From assembly GCA_025716855.1 (NCBI GenBank), contig JAIXMQ010000007.1:434001-498000 (forward strand): DNA of 64,000 nt. The letters are read 5' to 3'. A model generated the notes under the pieces. That model was not told where the DNA came from and did no database searches. It saw only the letters and a list, made by a program, of their open reading frames with translations. The stretch's first letter is position 1. Each line of letters opens with the position of its first letter. The position numbers and the translations under genes are program-made. Positions 11,601 to 23,659 of this stretch are shown here, piece by piece. This DNA comes from Pilaira anomala. Lineage: Eukaryota > Mucoromycota > Mucoromycetes > Mucorales > Mucoraceae.

Positions 11601-14590
11601 TCATAACAACTCTTTTATATACTTTTCCCTTCTCTTGGAAACCCAACTTTTCACAACCCATAACAATATAACCCTTTCCCATAGGATATTAGCCAAGCAG
11701 TTACCCATCACAAAAGCCCATAACTCCCAACGAAAGTATTTTGGCAAGACGTTGTGACCTACAGGCGAGTTATAAACCGGGATTTCCCAACTCGGCTCAG
11801 GATAGCCTAATGCCACTAACGTATCTCTCGATCCACAATTAATTCGAAACATACAACTATAAGGATTTGGATCTGCCAAGATCAAAAAGCTTGTATGAGC
11901 AAAGAAACAGCAATTAGAAGAACACCAGCACATAGTTTCGCCACCAAGATTGTCGAAAGGATGTACCGAAATTCACTATAGCTGCACTATTAAAGAATTG
12001 GAAAAGAACGACAAGTATTATGATTTCCGATTCATAATTATCTCCTAGTAACCACCATTTGGCTGTATCAATGGATGTACTATCAAATTCGTTACAAATA
12101 AACCAGTCTTGTTGAAATAGCCAAATAATACTATATACATATAAGCAATGTAATTTTTTTTTTTATTTTTTTTTTTTTTCATTTATTGCTTTTACCTTGT
12201 CATAGCAAATAAAAAATTGATGAAAATGACACCACAACAGGAAGCCAATGTATAGATACCTAAAGGTTTTGCCGTGGGCCTTGCAGGGGATAATCTATTT
12301 CCAGGTTTAGCTTGCGTAATAGCAAATGTCATAGAAATCGTAATAAACCCGTCAATTGTAATCTATAGTGAAAAAAAAAAAAAAATGATGTCAATATTAT
12401 GTATTTGTAAAAGTTTTCTAATTTTTTACCCAAATACTTTGAGGTGCAATCACACTAAAATAAAACATGGTTAATTCCCAAGCACACATAATTTCACCAT
12501 AAAATATTAAAAATCTACACAATAATAAAAAGAGAGAGAGAGAGAGACATATTAAATTCATAATTTTTTTTTCCAAGACATTAATAGTTTGTTTCTTAAC
12601 CTGTAATTTGCAAAACTAGTGGCAAGAGCTGCACGACCTTGTTTTAACAACTCGACACATTGCATGATTGTACGATTTCCTGTACTAAAAGGGGATACCA
12701 TTGAAGCTTCTGCCTCGGATAAGGCTAAACCCACATGAGCCGCCCGAAGTGCACCACAATCGTTTCCACCATCCCCACACATACCCCGTCACTCCTTTTT
12801 CCATATGCAACTGAACACATGTCACCTTATGGCTAGGTGTCATCCGAGCAAAGACACGGGTAAAAAGTAAATATTCATCTATTCTATTATGAAACACAAG
12901 ATACTCAAATGCTTGACCTGTCATTGCTAATTCAGTTGTCTTTGAATCAATATCAATCTCCCGAACTTCTTGTTGCTGTCCACCATTTTCTACTACTTCT
13001 CGCCACACTATTATCTGCTGATGATTTTCTTGTTGAATTAAATCGCCTAAAATCACTTTTTTCCCCGGTTCAATCATTTTACATTGAGTAGCAATTGAAA
13101 TGCCCGTGAGTGCTGTATCCCCTGTGACCATCACCGTACGCACATCTCCTTGTTTTAATTGTGAAATTGCTTCTTTTGTATCATCCTTCAACATATTTCG
13201 AAACAGAATAAATCCAACAAATTCACATCCGTCTTCAAGTGTCTCACGACTCATCTGCTTGACATCTGCTATCGTGATATCCTTATCTAACTCACCTAAA
13301 TTTTTATGTGCTAAAGCCAATACATAACATCCTTGTTGCGCATACCCGGATGCCACAGTATCGTAATCTACTGGTAAAGATGCTTCAGAAGAAACTGATT
13401 TGACCTTTTCAAACGAGCCTTTCAAAAACACATGAACATCCTGACTACCTGAATCCAAAACAGCCACTGACTGAGAAGCAAACGCATGAACAAACTCACA
13501 CCTTATTATCACGTGTACCGGTTTTAGATCTGGATTTGGTGGCATAAAGCTATCTAGGTAATCCAAACAACAAGAAGGCACAGGCTCCCAATGCATCGCG
13601 TGAAAGGATTCAATATCAACCGGGTTCCCAATAAACTCTTCACCTACTTTCGTCACGGCATGACAAGTGGCTATCCCCATAGCTAAAACAGGATCCATCT
13701 TTAAAGGCTCTTGGACTCTTTCTCCTTTATACCATGACCCAAAGAATTCTAACCCTTCTCGTGTCAGGGTCCCTGTTTTATCAAAGCAGAAAATATTCAC
13801 TTTTCCTGCAAGATTAATTCGAGTTAAATCAATACACGTAATTTGCTTTTTTCGAAGTCGAGCAGCACAGACTGATTGATTGATAGTAAATGCTGCAGGC
13901 AATAGAGAGGCGAAAAGATTTGGGACATGATGAAGATACCGTAAAACCAACTCGTGATGTTACCTCGACCCATTAAATACAATGTAAACCCAAACGTAAT
14001 ACCGCCCCACAACAACAAGATACAGATAGCCATCTTGATATGCTCATCAAAAATAAAACTGACCGAGGATGGGAAAAGAATCTTGCGTACCAACTTACCC
14101 TTTTCAGTAGCAATAACAGTACGTAATACAAGCCCGTAGACTCTCTTTTATTGATAATTAGGAACTACTTGAGATACAAAAGTACCTGCAAATATCGTAT
14201 TCGACTGTCTTGTACCCTCCATCTCATATAGTCCATCATCATCTGGGAAACAAAATTTTCGAATTGGCATCGCTTCACCTGTAAGCCCAGATTCGTTCAC
14301 AACTACAGTACCTGAAAGAATCACGGCGTCACATGGTACTTGAGATCCTTCTTCAATTTGAAATATGTCGCCAGGAACAAGATCTGTACTTGAAATATCA
14401 GCCTGCCAGTGACCATCTCTATACTCACACATAGTTTATTTACATATTCTGCCATAATTTTGACACGTTGTTCGGCTTTTAACCTTAAAAAGACCCTGAT
14501 ACATGCAGAGATCAAAATTATGCTGGTTTGTACAAGACCCATTGGGTAGTATTGAAAGTAACTAAGGAGGAAATAAAAAAAAAAGTTTAA

Positions 14591-14628
<38 letters not shown>

Positions 14629-16298
14629 TATATACTTACTACCACACCCACATACACATGAATTGATAAAGATATAAAAAGGAGCTAAATCTAATGCCAT
14701 GCTTTGATTAGCTCATAGACACAAATAAGTATTTAAATCAATAAAAAAGTTTACTCACTCTTGGACTATTGCCCATGGTATAGAAGGTACATAGACAGGA
14801 ATCATATTCGGACCTAAAAGTTCTTTCCGATCAACTGCTTCTGAACTCGTTGCTCCTCTAGCCCAACTCTTTAATTCTCGATTCGTAGATCCTAAATCAA
14901 ATTCATACGGTTCAAACCTCTTCTTATCTGGGCTATATATATACCGCATGCATTGGAATTCAAAGTATCTTAAACGAGTTGAAGTAAGATGAACTGGATA
15001 AGTCTCTACAATGATATTCATCCTTAAGTGTTCAATCAAGATGCTTTCAAGCTGTCTGAATTTAGTTACCCACTTGTTATCATCTTGTAAAAATACCAAT
15101 GCATCTTGTTTATGTTCAATTTGAATAAAGGGACAAGTATGTGGATAAGATTCAATTCGAAAATAATTTTGAATTCGGTTTCGAAAAATGAGCATAGCAC
15201 TGAACCAAGCTGCTGAGATATGCCAAACTACACAAAATATCTTGGATGATGTATCGGATGATAAATAAACATGTAATACACCTCCATTTAACTTTCCATC
15301 TAAAAGAGTTACTTTTTTCAATATTCAAAATTGATTTAACATTTTTTTTTTTTAAAAAAAAACTTACAGTAATCACCTACAATACATCCAAGAAAGATAA
15401 CAAATAAGAGTGAGATCAAAACAATCGACCCAAAACAAAACAGACCAAAATAATCTCGTTTGAATCCTCTAAAACAAAGACATTCCTCTTTTTCTTTTAC
15501 GAAACTTGTTTCAATCATCGTTTCTATCTTTAAATCCTCTTCTTTCCCTACTGTTGATACCTGGTCTATTTCATCTACTGTCTTTAACTTTTCTGCCATT
15601 GAATTTATATCATCAGAAACATTATTCGTCATCGCCACCATGACAGGCATAACAATCGCTTGTCGTTTATATTTCAACTCATTCAAGTATTTATAGAGAT
15701 GCCAACTCAATAACAACAAGGTCTCTCCTGTCACAATAACCCAGACTGCAATCCACATAGGCTCTTTAAAACTAAACTGGGCAGGTACAGGGACTGGACA
15801 TACTGCCCAAAGTAAATCAAAACTTGTAGTATTCGGGTATCCATATAGTCCAATAGAGTCAATAGGTACACTTGCTTTTGATGCACATAGGTCTCTTGTC
15901 TGTAACTCTTTTAAACTCGGGTTGAAGTGTGTGATATTGATCATTTGAGATGCACAGGGTATATATTCAGTTGAAGAAGGACGGTTGCAGTGACATGGGT
16001 TGGGTAAAGATGGATCACATTGAATTTGACAGGTCCCGTCGAGACAAAATTCGTATCCGATAGGACAACGAGGTGTTAGGCTGGGTGGACAAAGGGTTGG
16101 ATCTTTGACACATAGAAGGGGACAAGTTACGTTATATTGCGGAAATAATGGACATTGGTTACCATCGTTTGCTTTTTATTTACATAGAATTAATCAATGA
16201 TTTTTATATTTTTTTATATGTATGTATGCCTAACCTATTTCAAAAATGGGTAATGCTTTGGCTGTGAATATAAAGGCCGAAAGAATTATAATTTTCAT
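11601..16298 (-). pseudogene. P5B-type cation/polyamine P-type ATPase, broken
   Basis: The gene begins at 16298 with a signal-peptide-like exon (MKIIILSAFIFTAKALP), then a Cys-rich luminal region and the first membrane spans (16170-15360), and continues through further introns whose GT-AG sites are intact. All P-type landmarks are present: LVPGDIFQIEEGSQVPCDAV and SGLTGEA (actuator), CFDKTGTLTREGLEF (phosphorylation), TGDTALTGISIA and CGDGGNDCGALRAAHVG. SLSEAEAS-like ALSEAEASMVSPF fits P5B (ATP13A2/Ypk9 type). It cannot be read through: frame changes occur near 14440, 13945, 12790, 11918 and 11888, and an in-frame TAA lies at 14148-14150, between the actuator domain and a run reading VYGLVLRTVIATEKGK. 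Conservation across all breaks implies recent loss. Sequencing error could explain one break but hardly six, since neighbouring long exons are clean. Confidence 0.85.
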
Positions 16299-16693
16299 TA
16301 TGACCTAATATAAGCAACAATAAAAAAAAAAAAATAGAGGAAAAAAAAATCAAGATAGTGAATGAAGATTTGTATACACGGAGATTTTTTTTTTTAAACA
16401 AACTGTCAAATCAAGGGAGAGAGGGGATTTGCCACCTTGCATATTTGAAGTTCCCAAAATTAACTTTAAGATCACGTGATTTTTTATATTATTAGGCCAA
16501 GGTCAAGTAAATGTTTTTTAAAACATGAAAAAAGTGGCTAGTATTTATATAATTTTTAGTATCACGTGAGCCTAAAGTAGATTTTAGGATAATCTTATTG
16601 GATCAAAGTAAAGTATTGACTTAATGTATGTAACAACTTTTAAATTCACAAAAATCACAAATGGTTCACAAATGTTCACAAAAGGTATTTTCA

Positions 16694-16726
<33 letters not shown>

Positions 16727-16849
16727 CACTGCTAAAATAAAGAAACAGTCGATACATGATGAAATTATTCAACTAGATTCACAAAATAATCACAATGTCC
16801 GGCAGAATAAATAATTAATTTTAAAGATAATAATAATAAAAAAAAAAGT
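16299..16849. other. Intergenic between dead ATPase and Crypton
   Basis: No coding signal is seen. Two CACGTG hexamers (16473-16478 in an ATCACGTGAT palindrome, and 16563-16568) sit 90 bp apart upstream of the ATPase pseudogene and could be bHLH (Cbf1-like) sites. A T tract of about 29 nt lies near 16698. Confidence 0.45.
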
Positions 16850-19326
16850 TTATTGTTTATTTTTCGCTTGGATAGTTTTACCTAATTTATCCAAGGAACA
16901 GCCTTCTAAAGAATTACGTAGGTTTTCAATTACTTCTACTGCTCCCTCCAAAGTGATATCTTGCTCTTCAGCGACCCGTTTTATTTCATTAATAATGATT
17001 AGGCGCTTCGAGTAGTACTTTCTTTCTAAATATTAGTAAAAATAAAAACAAAAATATTATGAGTATAAAGTTAAAATATTATATGTACGTTTATGCTTTT
17101 ACCTTTGGCATCGGCTCTCCATTTCGTACCATAAGTTTCATTCATGTGGTTAACACTGGGCTGGCCTTCATTTACGCCAATCGTCCACTCTTTCCACAAA
17201 GCATACACAGTGGTAAGATCACGATTCAACTTGTAGAATCTATTGATGTGATGATCTTCTTCTTACAATACCAGAGCCTCGACACGACCTTCACCGCTTT
17301 GACTGATTCTTGAAGTCCGGTTATCAAGACGTTCGTCTATCTTTTTCAAAGCTTCCATCAAAGTCGGATTAACCTCAGATGCAGGTCTAGAAGCAGATCG
17401 TATTTGTTCAGCCAATTCATTAATTCTTGAATTAATTTGAGGGACAATGCGTTGCATTTCTAACTCTGCAGGCGGGGGTGGTAATGTCCATGGCAGTAGT
17501 AAGTTCCTCAGAAAAAGAAGCGAACTCATTTGATTGGAAAATCGGATGGAAAAACATTTCATGCTGAGGATACTTCTGCTTCAAGATAACAGCATCTTGT
17601 AAGATGATTACTCTCAAATCCACTAACAACAACCTCAAAAAGCCTTCACCGCAAATCGTTTGCTCAAATCTACCATCGATCATTTTCTGCTGCCATTCTT
17701 CAACCAAAGGAAATAGTTGTTTTTGAAGAGACAAAGGGGGAATCACAAGCGCACGAGACAACCAGAAACAACCTCTTTCTTCAGGGAATCCTTGAATAAC
17801 CCTTATGGCTGTACGAGGAAGACATGTCAAATAATTATTTTCCATGCTCTCGGAAATCCATTTTCCAACACGTCGAATATGATCAAGAGAAAGACCAGCC
17901 ATTTCAGCCTCACGAGCTCCAGCTTGACGACCTGAATGTGTCTTTTTTTTTTTGCTGTTGATACCTATAGCTTCAAATGCATTGTCAATTGATGTCAACT
18001 GAGTATTGTAAGAAACAGATTTATCAGCCTTCTGTCCTCTTGTCAACTTGATTTTGAACCAATTTTTGTTGGTGGTGAAATCAGGAAAAGCATCACCTTT
18101 CATATGAAAGCGGTGAAAAAGATACAAGCCGACCGCACCAAAAGCACACGTATAAACATTCTTATGTCTAATAACACCACTGTACAACTTATTCATTTCT
18201 TGGTTAGTCTTGCCACCAGTAATCATCATGACAAACACAGGACAGCGAGTGGCACCTTCATCCTTGAATTCCAAAGAAAACAAATGGTTGAGGTTGGTGG
18301 ATCTCAAAGTCTCACCACGAAGCATCATCATATGAGTTAACAAAAAAACCATTCGATCCCTAAGCCCATCACCAGCCTTTTTCCCTCTCTTCATATAATA
18401 GTCAGCCACTTGAGACATTTGCTCAGAATTGTAACCATCTTGAATTGATCCAATACCAGGATCAACATAATCTTCAGTGTTACGGGCTACTGAACAAAGC
18501 TTCTTCAAGGACCTTTCATAAGCCTTTAAGGTTTTGCCTCGAGGGTGAATCATAGTTAAAGTCCCACGATTCTCTGACATCTGTTTGTGGTATAAATCCA
18601 CACAAGCTTTCGTATATTGCTTCAAAGTTTCATGACTGTATCCTTTTCTAACAACAGTAATAGATCCATCGGCTTCTTTGACAGGTACGGACATACCAAC
18701 TTCATAGATCCCTTTAATGAAACGTACGACCTTCATTTCAGTAACAAAATCGTTGGGGGTAATCGTTGTTGATACACCATTGCTATATATATAAAAAAAA
18801 AAAAGTTGTGTCGTTAGTTTTAGAAGTTAAAGACGATGTAACTTTTTACTGTATATACCTTAAACTTTTCTTGCTTAGGGGCATAAGCATAAGCAGTGTT
18901 ACGTGGTCTAACGTCTTCTACAACTGCACGAGTTTCGTATGCTAATGATGCTTCAATAGCAGAGTTTTCCATGTTACGCTGATTCTGTTGACTTATAGAC
19001 ATTGCCGTACGGCTAAACTCGGCTTGATTATTTAATCTGTTGTTGCGAATACTTATATATTGTCCTGGAAAACTTAAAAAGTGATCGGAAGAAGTCTTCA
19101 CACATTCCGGGTAGAGCTTGTTGGAGTTTATCAGTGGGAATAAGATCAGAAGCCACTGGTCGTTCAACAATCTGAGGATCCAAATCCAACTCTTCGTCCA
19201 TTAGGGGACGAATCTTGAGCCGAAGATTGTTCTCGTAATATAATGCGAATCTCTTCCAATTGTTTAACCAATTCGGCGATTTGTGATGTAGCGGTTATGA
19301 AGGTAGTTGAGGACTATTATCCGACA
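16850..19326 (-). mobile_element. Decayed Crypton: tyrosine recombinase with GCR1-like domain
   Basis: The minus strand from ATG 19326 encodes a damaged N-terminal region, then, after an intron ending near 18782, a long clean stretch to about 17460. This has the fungal tyrosine-recombinase (Crypton, Ndc10-like) landmarks: LRGETLRSTNLNHLF with the first catalytic Arg, THSGRQAGAREAEMAG (the H-x-x-R box) and VGKW...ENNYL with the candidate nucleophile Tyr. Downstream, after a frame change in a C-run near 17475 and an in-frame TAA at 17263-17265, comes a GCR1_C-type DNA-binding domain (YKLNRDLTTVYALWKEW, YGTKWRAD, then after an intron KYYSKRLIIINEIKRV) ending at 16850. This domain pair is typical of Cryptons. 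The N-terminal part (19326-19100) needs at least two further frame changes. The element is therefore inactive, although the catalytic core is almost whole. Confidence 0.82.
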
Positions 19327-19848
19327 TAATTATTGATAAAAAAAAAAGGAAAATCTATAGGATCGACGGTGAAGTACCAGGAGCGAAAGAAAAGATGATA
19401 AGGTTTATATATCCCTAGAGATCCGTTATGAGCAAGTGTTTCGATAAATCGCATTGTAAAATAATAAATAATTCTTGGGACGTCGCCAAATACACCTCCA
19501 AGTACACTGCCAGCACCAATATATAGCCGAGGTGTTTTTTTTCATATGGACGACTTCCAAAATTCATAATTTGTTAGCATATTAATGTTCGTTTGCTGCC
19601 ATTTATTATAATACACACGGTTCTAATAGGTCCCTCAACAAGACCCTTCTTTGTTGAAGGAAGAGATATTTGGAGAAGTGCGCTCCATGCTTTTTAGCGA
19701 AGAGTTCGCAAATGTAAGTTACAGAACTAGAATCAACACGCATTATTATGCATTCACTTTCTTAATGACCTTTTTTTTTTAAACTTACATGTAGCTCTTG
19801 CAAACATCAGGAGGGAGAGCCTCACAAACGTCAAAGACAACAATAAAG

Positions 19849-19879
<31 letters not shown>

Positions 19880-20360
19880 CACTTTTTAAAACCCTTTGAG
19901 TTTAAATTTAAAAAACCGATCTGAAGAAGAAGATATGAAGAAAATACCTTTCACTCACAGATAACCCAGCTTCAAACAACTGCGTTATACGTCGAGACAC
20001 TTTGACTTGACATAGATGAATCAAGAAAATCTAATTTGAACCAAGAACCCGGATATCACATCCATGAATAGTCAGAAAGAAATTAAGGTCTTGAAGAAGA
20101 ATAATGAATCACTCTTCATCATTCTATGGACTTTGAAACAAAAAAAAAAAAAAAAAATTATCAAGGAGACATAAAAGCGTTTGTTAAATTCAGTAGTGGT
20201 GGTATATGTAAGAGTCTCTCATATAACCCTTTTTACAGCAATCCACATTTACAGCATATACTTTAGGAAAAGTAGTGATAATAAAACTTTTAATAATAAA
20301 GAAAAAAAAAAATACATAGTAGTTATTTACAAATTGTATTATATATATTTTATTTTATTT
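19327..20360. other. Intergenic, no confident gene
   Basis: No coding unit is recognised between the Crypton and the Pro/Gln-rich gene. A T tract lies at 19849-19876 and an A tract near 20140. The region may include Crypton flanks, since these elements lack inverted repeats and their ends cannot be placed by eye. Confidence 0.4.
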
Positions 20361-20883
20361 TTATGGTCTTATATTATATATATTGTTTACAGCATCAAAA
20401 GTCTCCAACTTAATATCCAAAGGTAAGAACTCATTTTTCCCACGAGACGTAGTCAAACAACCTCCACGAAACTGATTCAAATCCACCATGATATCACCTT
20501 TCAGTGCTTTTTCTTTACCCAACATGATTCGATTTCTTGCCTCTGGATTCTCTCCTTTTCTTCTAATCAGTTTTTGATTTGCTATATTAAACGATTGAAA
20601 TTTATCTTCGGTATCGGCTATGCGCCATACCCAAAATTGACCTAGCTTTTGATACTCTCGGGCTAATTTATCTTCTTTTTTGGAGCGTGGTCGGTTGACA
20701 CTAGGTCCTTGCATTGGTTCAGAGAAATTACCTCGAAATTGCATTCCAGGCGGTCCTGTTGCTGGTGGTCCACCCATAAACTCTTGACCACCACCACCGC
20801 CACCGCCAAATAATCCACCTAAAAGAGATAGACCTCTACGAAGCATAGGTGGTTGTGGAGGTGGAAGAGGAGGAGGTAATTGC

Positions 20884-20917
<34 letters not shown>

Positions 20918-21031
20918 GCTGCATTAACATCTCTGGATTTGGATGATTCTCAGGCTCAGGACCAGATCTTTGATGTTGTTCTTCATTTTGTCTAGGAGAT
21001 CTTGGTAAGTTCTGTTGCTGCTGCTGCTGCT

Positions 21032-21062
<31 letters not shown>

Positions 21063-22673
21063 TTGCTGGCCAAGAAATAAATTTGTATCATTTGTATTCA
21101 TAAACGGTAAAGGAAAATCTGGACCAAACCACATATCAGGTGCATTCATTAAATTCCACATCTGTTGTTGTTGTTGTTGTTGTTGTGGCGGTGGCGGCGG
21201 TTGATGCATCATTGGGTTATTAAACATAGGTAATCCCAAACCCATCATTGGATTTAATATGTTATTTTGTTGTGGTTGTTGTGGTACAGGAGGAGGTTGT
21301 GTATTAAAAGGAAATCCTGGGTTCATCATCCAAGGTAATCCCATATCGCCTTGATTTTCATGACCTGAAGAAGGTGTTTGAACATTATTCATCATTGGAT
21401 CAAATAAGTCACCGGGTAAGCTATACATGCTATTGTTTCTTCTTAATGGATTATCCATCATGGGTGGATGAGGCATACCGGGTGGATGAAGTATCATTTG
21501 TGGTGGTAATGGAGTTTGTTGTTGTTGTTGAGGAGGTGGTAGAGGGACTGGTTGAGGTTGTATGGATGGAGGTGGTGGAGGTGGTGGAGGTGGAGGTGGA
21601 GGTGGAGGACCTGGAGGTGGAAACCCTTGAAACGATACTCTTCTACCTAATGGAGGAGGAGGAGGAGGTCTGCCTCTGTTTGCTTCCATTGATCTTCTTC
21701 TTCTTCTTCTCTCTCTAAAATAAGCAGCTTCATCATTATCATCGTCATCATCCTCATCACTACTTTCAGAAGATAAATGAGGTGAATTTGGTTCACTATG
21801 ATATCTTCTATCATTATAATACATTGAATTGATTGGTGGTGGTGGTGGTGGTGGTGGAGGTGGAGGTGGAGGAGGTATAGGTGGCATATAATAATCATCA
21901 TTCATCATTGGAACAAAAGAAGAAGTACTATTTCTTCTTTTTGATCTTCTTGAACTATTACTACCATTACTACTTTGTCTTGATAAAGGTCTACGTCGAT
22001 ATCCATAAAATTCAGGTAAACGATCTAAGTCGTCACGGGACGGGTAATAGTCTGATTGTCTATTCGATTGGGGTTGTTGATTGGGTCGATGACGCCTAGT
22101 GTACGACCGGGAAGAAGCTGAACGACGTACAGGTTGTGGAGAATACATCATGTCATTTCGATGAGGTGGTAACCAATGCGGCTGTACTGGAGGATGTGGC
22201 GGCTGTTGTGGTCCTTGACCATATCTATCATGTAGATGCATTGGAGGAGGAGGATAATGCATTGATTCTTCAGCCATATACCTTGAATGTGGTTGTTGTT
22301 GTTGTTGTTGTTGCTGTTGTTGTAGTGATAAATAATAACCAGGACTCATGGGTGGTAGTGGTAACTCATGATCATAATAAGGTCTATAAGGAGGTCTATC
22401 ATGTAAACCTAAGTCATACATGGCTCTACTGATTTCTTCTTCATCTAAAGATTCATCATCATCATCATCATCTAAATTATCATTATAGTATTGATTACGT
22501 AGTCGAGTATTGTATCGATTCATTGGATTTCTTTGATTATATTTTGGTGAATTTTGTTGTTGTCTTGGAGAAGAAGCAGGTGTATTATGATGAGGTTGGG
22601 GTGGCATCATTAAATCATCATCAGAAAAATAGTCCTCTACTGTAGTAGCTCTTCCGTGACTACGCGTAGACAT
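20361..22673 (-). CDS. Large Pro/Gln-rich low-complexity protein
   Basis: A single uninterrupted exon encodes 770 aa, starting MSTRSHGRATTVEDYF. About 660 residues are disordered: poly-Q runs of up to 18 residues, poly-P runs of up to about 15, Ser/Arg-rich patches and acidic stretches. Only the last 110 or so residues look folded: KLGQFWVWRIADTEDKF, FNIANQKLIRRKGEN and FRGGCLTTSRGKNEFLP. The aromatic FWVWR start followed by a Phe-x-x-x-Asn-Gln block faintly resembles a WWE-like domain, but I cannot name a family. An intact frame over 2.3 kb rich in repeats, with mixed CAA/CAG codons on the coding strand, argues for selection. Possible roles are scaffold or RNA-granule protein, by composition only. 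No transmembrane segment or signal peptide is visible. Confidence 0.75.
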
Positions 22674-23586
22674 AATGAAGTATTAAAATAAATAAAAGGG
22701 AAACAAAGAGGAACAAAGAGAGAGAGAGAGAGAAAGATATTTCTTTATATATAAATGGAATTGTTATTGTTATGATGATTGTTAATTTAGTATAATTTTC
22801 ATGTATTACAAACAATTGGATGAAAATGGGTTTGATCTCGGCATCCCCTGATTGAGTAACCAAGGTCATTCCTAGACTAACTGTAATAATTTGAATAAAA
22901 ATATAGCTGGACAAATAACTCTTTGGGTAGATTTGAGCTATAGTGCGCGACACAGTCATCTTTCATCTCAATCTATAAACCTACATAGTGTAAAATACTT
23001 CCACATATAAAAAAAAAGGAATTGCAACATCACATGATTATTCGCACGCCACAAACAGCTCCATATGAATGTCTTGTTTGACTACGCTATCATAACAAGA
23101 GGTCGTATCAATAGACATAACGTATAGCTCTAATAACTGTATGACTCTTTTGAAAAGACCAAGGTTGTCAGACAGAAAAAAGGTCTGTGCAGAACATGTT
23201 AGTGACAAAGTAGTCGTCAACAACTCAAGCGAATAGGTTAACCTACTATAAGTATTTTTAAAGAAAGAACTGCTGTATATCCTGTTTTTGACAACTATTC
23301 CCTCAGTCAACTGATTTCATGTTGTTAACAGTAAAAGTGGTCTTTTTAGTTGAAGTAAAATAATAAGTTCATCCGCTATGATAGCTTTTTCTTAAAATTT
23401 GTTGCTGTTAGATATTTTAAATAACCCCCCCTTGATCTATAATGAATCAAGTGATTTATAACTCACGCGTTAAAAAAAAAAAAAAACAAATGGGAGAGAG
23501 AGAATCTCTTTGGCAATAGATATTTTATCTCTGCATATCGACCAATCATAAACAAGCAACACACGAATCGTAGTTGGCATTCTTTT

Positions 23587-23620
<34 letters not shown>

Positions 23621-23659
23621 TAATACTTTTTTTTTTTTATATATACAAAAGTTTTAAGC
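22674..23659. other. Divergent promoter region, no gene
   Basis: This lies between two divergently transcribed genes. A GA-rich tract near 22711-22735 lies just upstream of the minus-strand ATG at 22673. Poly-T tracts near 23588-23638 and a TATA string precede the ATG at 23660. No coding signal is supported in between. Confidence 0.45.

Noticed and set aside
14130..14170. Short intron explaining the TAA in the P5B ATPase
   Set aside because: The reading frame continues in phase on both sides with conserved residues close to the stop, and no GT-AG pair of usable length fits.
17250..17290. 28-nt intron removing the TAA in the Crypton
   Set aside because: A GTAAGA...AATAG pair exists but is too short for splicing.
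21374..22432. Plus-strand frames inside the Pro/Gln-rich gene
   Set aside because: They are Val/Glu-rich antisense images of CAA/CCA-type repeats.
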